DNA of 64,000 bases from Hypericibacter adhaerens. Lineage in GTDB: Bacteria; Pseudomonadota; Alphaproteobacteria; Dongiales; Dongiaceae. The stretch lies in contig NZ_CP042582.1 of the NCBI RefSeq assembly GCF_008728835.1, forward strand, positions 62,001-126,000. Reading direction: 5' to 3'. The first letter of the stretch is position 1. Each line of letters begins with the position of its first letter. The position numbers and the translations under genes are program-made. The notes beneath the pieces were generated by a model. That model saw nothing but the letters and a program-made list of their open reading frames with translations. It did not search any database and was not told where the DNA came from. This document shows, piece after piece, positions 57,766 through 64,000 of this stretch.

Positions 57766-58182
57766 ATGACGAACGAGCTCATGGGACTCAAGGCGCATTT
57801 CAGCAAGACGGTCACCGAGACCGATGTGGTGATGTTCTCAGGGATCACCGGCGATCTCGATCCGCTTCATCTGGACGAGGAGTATGCGAAGAAGACCGTG
57901 TACGGGCGCCGACTGGTCCATGGCGCGCTGATCACGAGCTTCATGATGACGGCGGCATCGATCGCGGCGCAGGGGGCGCCTCAATTCGTCCTGCCGTCCG
58001 TCGGCCTCGATCGGCTGCGCCATACCGGTCCGGTGTTCATCGGCGACACCATGAACGTTAACTATGTCGTCACGGCAAGCGATCCTTCCCGGAGCCGCTA
58101 CATGGCCGATGTGACGGTCAAGAACCAGCGTGGTGAGACCGTCGGCATCGCGACCCACATCTTCAAGGCCATCTCGCTTTGA
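57766..58182 (+). CDS. MaoC-like (R)-specific enoyl-CoA hydratase
   Basis: 138 aa hotdog hydratase. MFSGITGDLDPLHLDEEYAK contains the Asp...His dyad of the MaoC hydratase motif. GRRLVHGALITSFMMTAASI and VFIGDTMNVNYVVTAS are also typical. It hydrates an enoyl-CoA to a 3-hydroxyacyl-CoA, or the reverse. CGGAGTGAGG precedes ATG 57766. It precedes the ABC operon by 83 bp on the same strand. AT-rich region at 57580-57620, with TGAAA-N5-TTTCA at 57604-57618, may hold its promoter. Confidence 0.88.
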   Translation: MTNELMGLKAHFSKTVTETDVVMFSGITGDLDPLHLDEEYAKKTVYGRRLVHGALITSFMMTAASIAAQGAPQFVLPSVGLDRLRHTGPVFIGDTMNVNYVVTASDPSRSRYMADVTVKNQRGETVGIATHIFKAISL

Positions 58183-58264
58183 TCAAGACTTGAATTCCGC
58201 CCCATCAGCAGATCCGCGTCCGAGAAGACTTCAACTTCAAATTACAAACTGGGAGAGTGACGAC

Positions 58265-59608
58265 ATGTGTAGGCAGACACGCACTTCGGTGCGCAGACTT
58301 TGGTCGATAGGGCTTGCCGCGGTCGGATTCGCCTGTTCGGCGCTACTCGCCGGCGGCACGATGGCGCAGGATCATCCCACCACCGCGCTCAAGATCGGAA
58401 TGGTCGGCGACTTCACCGGTCAGGCCGGGGCATATGGACAGCCATCCAAGAACGCCGCTCAGCTCGCCATCGAAGACGTGAACGCCGCGGGTGGGCTTTG
58501 GGGGAAGCCGGTCGAGCTTCTGTTCGGCGAAGCAAGCTCGAACCCGCAGCAGGCGCTTTCGGAAGCGCAGCGCCTGGTTACCATTGAGAAGGTATCGGCG
58601 CTCATTCCCACGATCGGAAGCAGCGGCTCACTTGCCATCAAGCAGGGCGTGACCGTTCCCGATCAGATACTGACCATGTGTACGGCCTGCGTGTCGCCGG
58701 TACACACCCTCGACCAGAAGGACTTTCAGGGCTATTTCGTTCGGCTTCGGTCGCCGATGCAGGCGATGATGGGCCCACTGGCCAAAGTCGTATCGTCGTC
58801 CGGCGCCACCAAAGTCTGCGTCATGTATGTCAACAATGCCTACGGCCAAGGCGCGCTCGCGGCATTCTCTGAGACATTCAAGCAGCTCGTGCCGAATGCC
58901 AGCATCCAGTCTGCCGGAATTCCGGACGCGACGGCCACGACCTACCTTTCCGAGCTGAAGCAGTGCACGGCGAACGGTCATGATGTGGTGGTTGCCGCTG
59001 CCTATGGCGAGGGCCAGGCGGATGTCTACATGAAAGAGGGCATCGAATACAACCTCGTGAAGACCTTCTACTTCGACGAAGATCAGGAGGCGCCAGACAT
59101 CTTTGAACGCCTCGGCTGGTCGTCCTTCGACGGTATGATCGGTCTCAGCGGATCTGCCATTCCTGGCTCGGGCCTCGACTACTATCTCGATGCTTACGCC
59201 AAGAAGTACGGCGCTCCGCCCAGCATCCCGCTCTCTGAAATGGCATATGACGGCGTGGTCCTCACTGTGCTGGCTGCGGCAAAGGCGAATTCCGCCAACA
59301 GCGCCGACATCCGCAACGCCTTCTTTGATGTGGCCAATGCTCCTGGGGAGAAGATCGGGACTGGCGTCGAAGAGATCAAGAGGGCGCTGGCACTCATCGC
59401 TGCCGGGAAAGACATCGACTATGTCGGTGTGACCGGAATGAACGAATACGACCAGCGGGGCGAAAACCTGGTCGGTGGCGCCAAGTTCTGGCACGTCGAC
59501 GCCGCCGACAGCAAGCTTCTGACGGACGGCTTCGTCCGCTACGACGCGGCGTCCCAGACCTTCGAGTTCATCCCGAGCAAGGATTGCGTGAATTGCAAGC
59601 CCTTCTAA
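58265..59608 (+). CDS. Branched-chain amino acid-type ABC substrate-binding protein
   Basis: 447 aa from MCRQTRTSVRRLWSIGLAAV, with GGGAGAG 10 nt upstream. Signal peptide to about residue 34 (GGTMAQ). Peripla_BP_6 binder: IGMVGDFTGQAGAYGQPSKN, LIPTIGSSGSLAIKQGVTVP, VCVMYVNNAYGQGALAAFSE, and a C-terminal pair of Cys in SKDCVNCKPF that may form a disulfide. The ligand is not leucine by necessity; this class also binds aromatic acids, amides and short organic acids. First gene of the livGHM-like operon. Confidence 0.9.
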   Translation: MCRQTRTSVRRLWSIGLAAVGFACSALLAGGTMAQDHPTTALKIGMVGDFTGQAGAYGQPSKNAAQLAIEDVNAAGGLWGKPVELLFGEASSNPQQALSEAQRLVTIEKVSALIPTIGSSGSLAIKQGVTVPDQILTMCTACVSPVHTLDQKDFQGYFVRLRSPMQAMMGPLAKVVSSSGATKVCVMYVNNAYGQGALAAFSETFKQLVPNASIQSAGIPDATATTYLSELKQCTANGHDVVVAAAYGEGQADVYMKEGIEYNLVKTFYFDEDQEAPDIFERLGWSSFDGMIGLSGSAIPGSGLDYYLDAYAKKYGAPPSIPLSEMAYDGVVLTVLAAAKANSANSADIRNAFFDVANAPGEKIGTGVEEIKRALALIAAGKDIDYVGVTGMNEYDQRGENLVGGAKFWHVDAADSKLLTDGFVRYDAASQTFEFIPSKDCVNCKPF

Positions 59609-59639
59609 TTCGGGGAAGCGTAAAACCGGGCCTGGCGGC

Positions 59640-60470
59640 ATGAGCGAACCCGGCAACTTGCCACAGAAACCTGCTGTTTCCGATCATCGCCTGACGTCGC
59701 CGATTCTTCGGGTTGAACGACTGAACCGAAGCTTCGGCGGTGTCAGCGCGGTGAGGGACTGCAGTTTCGAGCTGGAACCGGCAACGATCACCGCCCTGAT
59801 CGGGCCGAACGGCGCGGGCAAGACGACGGTCTTCAACCTCATCAGCGGGTTCATTGCGCCGTCCTCAGGTTCTATCGTCTTCAGGGGTCAGCGTATCGAC
59901 GGTCTGGCGCCGCACCGGATCTTCGACAGAGGGCTGATCAGAACCTTCCAGATTCCTCGGCAGTTCCAGAGCATGTCAGTCATCGAGAACCTCATGATCG
60001 TGCCTTCCAATCCGGGGGGAGAGAACTTCTGGTCCGCATGGCTCTTTCCGAAGCGCATCGCCGCCAAGGAAGAAGCCACCTTCCGCCGGGCCGAAGAGCT
60101 TCTCGATTTCGTCAAGCTGTCTCATCTGCGCGACCAGCCGGCCAGCGACCTTTCGGGCGGCCAGAAGAAGCTCCTCGAGCTTGCGCGAACGCTGCTGGCC
60201 GACCCCCAGATGGTCATGCTCGACGAGCCGGGCGCCGGCATCAATCCGGCGCTGATGCACGAGCTCATGGGGCATGTGGAATCGCTCCGGCGCGAGCGCG
60301 GCATCACATTTCTGCTGGTCGAGCACAACATGGAGCTCGTCACGGAGAGCTGCGATCGGGCCATCGTCATGAATGAGGGGATGGTGCTGGTCGATGGCCG
60401 GCCGGCCGACGTGGTCTCTCGGCCCGAGGTTCTCGACGCGTATCTCGGATCCAAGCGAGTGGCCGACTGA
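59640..60470 (+). CDS. ABC transporter ATPase, LivG type
   Basis: 276 aa. GPNGAGKTTVFNLISGFIAP Walker A, GLIRTFQIPRQFQSMSVIEN with the LivG-type Q-loop, DLSGGQKKLLELARTLLADP signature, VMLDEPGAGINPALMHELMG Walker B and LLVEHNMELVTESCDRAIVM H-loop. 31 bp after the binding protein; its TGA shares one base with the next ATG (TGATG), so translation is coupled. Confidence 0.92.
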   Translation: MSEPGNLPQKPAVSDHRLTSPILRVERLNRSFGGVSAVRDCSFELEPATITALIGPNGAGKTTVFNLISGFIAPSSGSIVFRGQRIDGLAPHRIFDRGLIRTFQIPRQFQSMSVIENLMIVPSNPGGENFWSAWLFPKRIAAKEEATFRRAEELLDFVKLSHLRDQPASDLSGGQKKLLELARTLLADPQMVMLDEPGAGINPALMHELMGHVESLRRERGITFLLVEHNMELVTESCDRAIVMNEGMVLVDGRPADVVSRPEVLDAYLGSKRVAD

Positions 60471-61570
60471 TGGCCGAGACCACGGGAAGCCCAGCGACAG
60501 CGCCCAGCGCGCCTGCCGCGTCCGCGCAAAGGCCAATCATCCGCCCGTTCCCCACGGCGGGCATATTGTCTGTTGCGTTCCTGCTCTTCGTCGCCTGGGC
60601 CGCGGTCGTTCACACGCAATTGCTGGTGGCCGGCATCGTCACCGGATCGATCTATGCAATCGGTGCCGTCGGGCTCTCCATCGTCTATGGCGTCCTGCGC
60701 TTCCCGAATATGGCGCACGGCCTTGGCATGATGCTGGCCGGGTATCTCACTTTCTTCTTCTACACCGGCAGGTTGCGCCGATCGGCATTGGTCATCGGCG
60801 ACGTGCGATTGCCGTTCAATTTCGGCAAGCTGCCCGGCGCGAGCGAGAAGTTCCTCGGCCTCAGCTTCGGCTACGGCATGTTTTTCGCGATGATCGCCTC
60901 CGCGGCCGTCATTTCACTCGTCCTCATCCTGATCGATCGCTGGGTCTACCGCCCGGCCCGGCGCCGGCGCAGCCACGTCTCGTTGATGCTGACCACGCTG
61001 TCATTCGGAACCGCCTATGTCCTCTTCGGAATGATCGCGATCGGCTGGGGCACTTTGCCGCGAAGCCTGACGGAGGGCATACACCGTGCCATCGAGTATC
61101 CGTTCGGCATCCAGATAAAGGCGGATCAGCAATTCGTCATCGTCGGGGCAATCGTTTCGGCGATTGCCGCCTATCTCGTTCTTTATGGAACGAAGCTGGG
61201 CCGGGCGATGCGGGCAGTCACCGACAATCCGGATCTCGCGCGCCTTTCCGGCGTCAATATCGAACGCGTCATCATATTTATGTGGGTTCTCGTCGGTTGC
61301 CTGACAACGGCCGCGGGTACGCTGGCCGGCCTCCAGGCCCAGCTCACGCCTCAGCTCGGTCTTTCCCTGGTGCTGCCGCTGTTCACCGCTGCCGCGCTCG
61401 GCGGGATCGGGAGTCCGATCGGAGCGTTACTGGGCGGGCTTGCGGTCGGAATCCTGCAGGAGGTCTCGGTTGCCTTCGTCGCTCCCGGATACAAGCTCAG
61501 CGTGGCCTTTGCCGTGCTGATCGTCGTCCTGGTCTTGAAACCGTTCGGCGGCGGCCGGAGGGCGGTCTGA
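60470..61570 (+). CDS. ABC transporter permease, LivH type
   Basis: 366 aa. GIVTGSIYAIGAVGLSIVYG and VLRFPNMAHGLGMMLAGYLT are the conserved first segments of LivH; LGRAMRAVTDNPDLARLSGV is the ATPase-contacting loop; and AALGGIGSPIGALLGGLAVG the end segment. About eight helices, with a Pro/Ala-rich N-terminal tail of 30 residues. Overlaps livG by one base and is followed by the LivM-type gene after 1 bp. Confidence 0.92.
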   Translation: MAETTGSPATAPSAPAASAQRPIIRPFPTAGILSVAFLLFVAWAAVVHTQLLVAGIVTGSIYAIGAVGLSIVYGVLRFPNMAHGLGMMLAGYLTFFFYTGRLRRSALVIGDVRLPFNFGKLPGASEKFLGLSFGYGMFFAMIASAAVISLVLILIDRWVYRPARRRRSHVSLMLTTLSFGTAYVLFGMIAIGWGTLPRSLTEGIHRAIEYPFGIQIKADQQFVIVGAIVSAIAAYLVLYGTKLGRAMRAVTDNPDLARLSGVNIERVIIFMWVLVGCLTTAAGTLAGLQAQLTPQLGLSLVLPLFTAAALGGIGSPIGALLGGLAVGILQEVSVAFVAPGYKLSVAFAVLIVVLVLKPFGGGRRAV

Positions 61571-61571
61571 C

Positions 61572-62750
61572 ATGCGGGTGAACGGGCTCACGCTCTCGAT
61601 TGCACTGATCGCAACCGGTATTCTGATAGGTTTCCCGCTTTGGCGTTCCGGAGGCGATATTGGTGCGGTCGCGACCTATCTCCTCCAGACTGGCGATATC
61701 GTCTTGATCTTCGCCATCATCACGATAGGTCTCAATGTCCAGCTCGGATATGCGGGCATCGACAATTTCGGCGTCGGTGGATTTTTGATGGTCGGCGCGT
61801 ATATTGCCGGATTGTTTGTCCTGCCGCCACCTTCGAGCGAGTTCGTTCGATACATCTTCGGTCTTGGCCCCAATTTCGATATCTTTCCCGCGCTCCATAC
61901 CGAGGAATGGCTGCCGCAGCTGCTGGGCGTCGTCGCGGCGGCGCTCTTCTGCTCGCTGCTCGCCATCGTCCTCGCCTTTCTGACACCGCGCCTCAGGCAC
62001 GATTACCTCGCCATCGCGACGATCGGCTTGGCAGAGCTGATCAGGGCCGTCGGGACCGTCCAGGACGACCTGGTCAATGGCGACCGGGGGCTTGCTGGTA
62101 TCATCGGCCCGTTCGAACCGTCTTTCACAACCGCGCAGTATCAGATCTTTTTCTTCTGCCTGCTGCTCGCCATCCTCCTGGGCGTGTACTGGGCGGCGCA
62201 AAGCTCGGTCCGCTCGCCGTGGGGCAGGGTGCTTCGCGCGCTCCGAGAAGATGAAATTGCGGTCGCTGCCATCGGCCGGAGCGCATTCCGCTTCAAATTG
62301 CAAAGCTTCGTCCTCGGCGCTGCGATCATGGGCGTCGGCGCCGCCATGTTCGCCTACTATCGCCGCGGCCTGACGCCCCAGGACTTCGAACCCCTCCAAG
62401 GTACATTCCTGTTCTGGGTGATGCTGATCGTCGGGGGTACCGGCAACAATCGCGGCGCGATCCTCGGGGCTTACATCGTCTGGGCTCTCTGGATCTCAAC
62501 CCTCCAGCTCGCCACGCTTCCGCTGCCCGACGAGCTTGTCAGCCGCATTCCGTTCCTCCGCTATGTCCTGCTCGGGGTGTTTTTCATCGCTATGCTGAAT
62601 CTCAAGCCGGCTGGCCTCCTGCCGGAGGAGCGCCGCGTGTCGCGCTGGGTCGAGAGGCTGGCCGCGAGATCCCAGCGAGCGGGCGCACCGGCCACGTCGG
62701 GGCAGAAACAGCCTGCCGGCGGGCCCCGTAGAAACGCAGTCTCCTCCTAA
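61572..62750 (+). CDS. ABC transporter permease, LivM type
   Basis: 392 aa. FAIITIGLNVQLGYAGIDNF corresponds to the LivM motif (usually GxxGLxSLGH), but here the SLGH is replaced by NFGV; LRHDYLAIATIGLAELIRAV and GRVLRALREDEIAVAAIGRS complete the family pattern. C-terminal tail of about 35 residues is basic and disordered. Between livH and the amidohydrolase, same strand. Confidence 0.9.
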   Translation: MRVNGLTLSIALIATGILIGFPLWRSGGDIGAVATYLLQTGDIVLIFAIITIGLNVQLGYAGIDNFGVGGFLMVGAYIAGLFVLPPPSSEFVRYIFGLGPNFDIFPALHTEEWLPQLLGVVAAALFCSLLAIVLAFLTPRLRHDYLAIATIGLAELIRAVGTVQDDLVNGDRGLAGIIGPFEPSFTTAQYQIFFFCLLLAILLGVYWAAQSSVRSPWGRVLRALREDEIAVAAIGRSAFRFKLQSFVLGAAIMGVGAAMFAYYRRGLTPQDFEPLQGTFLFWVMLIVGGTGNNRGAILGAYIVWALWISTLQLATLPLPDELVSRIPFLRYVLLGVFFIAMLNLKPAGLLPEERRVSRWVERLAARSQRAGAPATSGQKQPAGGPRRNAVSS

Positions 62751-62774
62751 CCAGTCAACAGTGGAGCGACTACC

Positions 62775-63626
62775 ATGGGCCGACCCATCGACATTCTCGG
62801 GCATCTTTTCACCCCTGACTCCTTGCGGAAGCACTTTCTTGAGGACGAGGAGGAATCCAAGGTATTCGACAATGTCGGGCGGCTTCGCGATCTGAAGGGC
62901 TACACGCCCAAGGAATTCCTCGCCTACGCAGACAACGCCGGCCTCGGCAAAGTACACGTCGCCGCTTTCTACGGCTGGAGCTTCCGGCGCCAGAAGCCCA
63001 TGCTTCATGTCACGCCGGAAGAGGTCCACGAGGTCGCACGGCAGCTACCCGGGCGCGTGTACGGCCTCTACGGCGTGAATCCCTTCGAGGGGCTGGCAGG
63101 GGTCCGGCGTCTCGAGAAGAGCGTCAAAGAATACAGCTTCGTCGGCATTCACGTTCACCCACATGGCTTCGACCTGGGGCCAGAACATGCATTCTACTTC
63201 CCATATTACGCCAAATGCGTGGAGCTGGGCGTCCCCGCTGTCTTTTCGATGGGCCACACCCTCGATTTCATGCCCATCGACAACGGGCGGCCAGCGCGCC
63301 TCGATCGCATCGCGCTCTATTTTCCCGAGCTGACGATCGTCTGCACGCACACCGGATGGCCGTGGGTCGAGGAGGCGATCGCGATCGCCTCGAAGCATCC
63401 CAACGTCTATCTCGGCACCTCCGCCTACGCGCCGAAATATTGGAAGCCGGAGATGGTCAAGTTCATCAACTCGTGGGGCCAAGACAAAGTGCTCTGGGGG
63501 TCGGACTTCCCGCTGATCAAGCATCCCGAAGCTCTGAAGCAGGTGGAAGAGCTCGGGCTTCGCGAGGGGGCCAAAGAAAAGCTTCTCTGGAAGAACGCGG
63601 AGAAGGTCTTCCCGTATGACCGCTAA
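62775..63626 (+). CDS. Amidohydrolase family (Amidohydro_2) protein
   Basis: 283 aa metal-dependent TIM barrel. It starts MGRPIDILGHLFTPDSLRKH; the usual HxH at strand 1 is GHLF (a single His). FVGIHVHPHGFDLGPEHAFY, VFSMGHTLDFMPIDNGRPAR, LTIVCTHTGWPWVEEAIAIA and VLWGSDFPLIKHPEALKQVE are strand ends with metal or catalytic His and Asp, as in the ACMSD/gamma-resorcylate decarboxylase/4-oxalomesaconate hydratase branch. Likely acts on the compound imported by the flanking transporter. Overlaps the LivF start by 10 bp. Confidence 0.88.
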   Translation: MGRPIDILGHLFTPDSLRKHFLEDEEESKVFDNVGRLRDLKGYTPKEFLAYADNAGLGKVHVAAFYGWSFRRQKPMLHVTPEEVHEVARQLPGRVYGLYGVNPFEGLAGVRRLEKSVKEYSFVGIHVHPHGFDLGPEHAFYFPYYAKCVELGVPAVFSMGHTLDFMPIDNGRPARLDRIALYFPELTIVCTHTGWPWVEEAIAIASKHPNVYLGTSAYAPKYWKPEMVKFINSWGQDKVLWGSDFPLIKHPEALKQVEELGLREGAKEKLLWKNAEKVFPYDR

Positions 63627-64000
63627 AGGGCTGGCGGCCGCTCAGCAAGCTTCAACAGCGGCCGCAAAGGACTTGGTCGTCGAGGCACTGGCCGCTGGCT
63701 ATACGGGCGTCGAAATCGTGCGCGGCGTGTCGATGTCGGTGCAGCCGGGCGAGCTGGTCACCATCATCGGACCAAACGGCTCGGGAAAGTCGACACTCCT
63801 CAAGTCGATATTCGGGCTCGTCTCTATCTACGCCGGATCCATCCGCTTCGGCGGCACGGACATCACCGGAAATCCACCGGAGAAGAACGTGCGCCTTGGC
63901 CTCGGTTTTACGCCGCAGACCGACAACGTCTTCCCAAGCCTGACGATCGAAGAGAATTTGAGGATGGGCGGCTATTCCGTCGCCGGAGATCTGCAAGAGC
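63617..64000 (+). CDS. ABC transporter ATPase, LivF type (partial, runs off the window)
   Basis: Frame opens at ATG 63617, 10 bp inside the amidohydrolase gene, and stays open to the window end (128 codons). Walker A is IIGPNGSGKSTLLKSIFGLV; the Q-loop region reads LGFTPQTDNVFPSLTIEENL, as in LivF. The signature and Walker B lie beyond the window. N-terminal extension MTAKGLAAAQQASTAAAKDL is unusual but may be a start choice effect. Completes the ABC system. Confidence 0.88.

Noticed and set aside
1-64000. CRISPR array, tRNA, rRNA, prophage or insertion sequence
   Set aside because: No regularly spaced repeats, no cloverleaf or rRNA sequence recognised, and no transposase, integrase or phage protein in any frame. 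The short tandem units at 19402 and 26205 are not CRISPR.

Overview
The window is GC-rich, gene-dense bacterial chromosome with no rRNA, tRNA, phage, insertion sequence or CRISPR array that I can see. An alphaproteobacterium is the best guess, probably a soil or plant-associated relative of the Rhodospirillales or Hyphomicrobiales. The reasons are a DUF2852 protein, a complete urtABCDE urea transporter, a crotonyl-CoA carboxylase/reductase, a GcvT-type FAD dehydrogenase, a non-pyrrolysine MttB homologue, and a very large share of ABC transporters. This placement is inferred from gene content, not from a marker gene.

Layout. 1-6.1 kb: exported EEP-fold hydrolase, a cupin preceded by an 18-bp hairpin that would cover its ribosome binding site, two tandem ABC transmembrane proteins without ATPase domains, a TetR regulator, a DUF2852 protein and an exported cupredoxin. 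6.3-13.8 kb: an operon of RpiR regulator, amidase and a complete dipeptide-type ABC transporter, with a 19-bp inverted repeat at the regulator promoter. 14-20.3 kb: Ala/Pro-rich lipoprotein, MttB-family methyltransferase, MAPEG protein, unknown membrane protein, a DUF1801 gene broken by an in-frame TGA, a Cys-rich unknown and a DUF72 protein. 20.4-26 kb: urtABCDE. 26.2-36.6 kb: flavin reductase, MFS exporter, AraC, SDRs, thioesterase, two HxlR regulators each with direct-repeat operators, qorB, DUF4126, CmcJ/NvfI-like and DUF3597 genes. 36.8-42.3 kb: GcvT-family FAD dehydrogenase with an MHS-type transporter, a methyltransferase and a PhnB-like protein.

42.4-52.4 kb holds the most unusual locus. 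It is a ribose-type ABC transporter operon with two permeases. One permease is fused in frame to a strictosidine-synthase/SMP-30-like beta-propeller, and a second free-standing propeller gene overlaps it by 4 bp. An acyl-CoA dehydrogenase lies downstream and an AraC regulator upstream. I read this as uptake coupled to hydrolysis of a lactone or ester at the membrane.

52.4-64 kb: a scar-like stretch (GFA gene, SDR 3-prime remnant) and then a probable catabolic island. A thioesterase, gamma-carbonic anhydrase and crotonyl-CoA carboxylase/reductase operon is divergent from a DMT transporter, followed by a MaoC hydratase and a branched-chain-amino-acid-type ABC operon. That operon has an amidohydrolase inserted between livM and livF. 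Together these suggest import of a small organic acid or amide and its conversion through CoA thioesters, with carbonic anhydrase supplying CO2 to the carboxylase.
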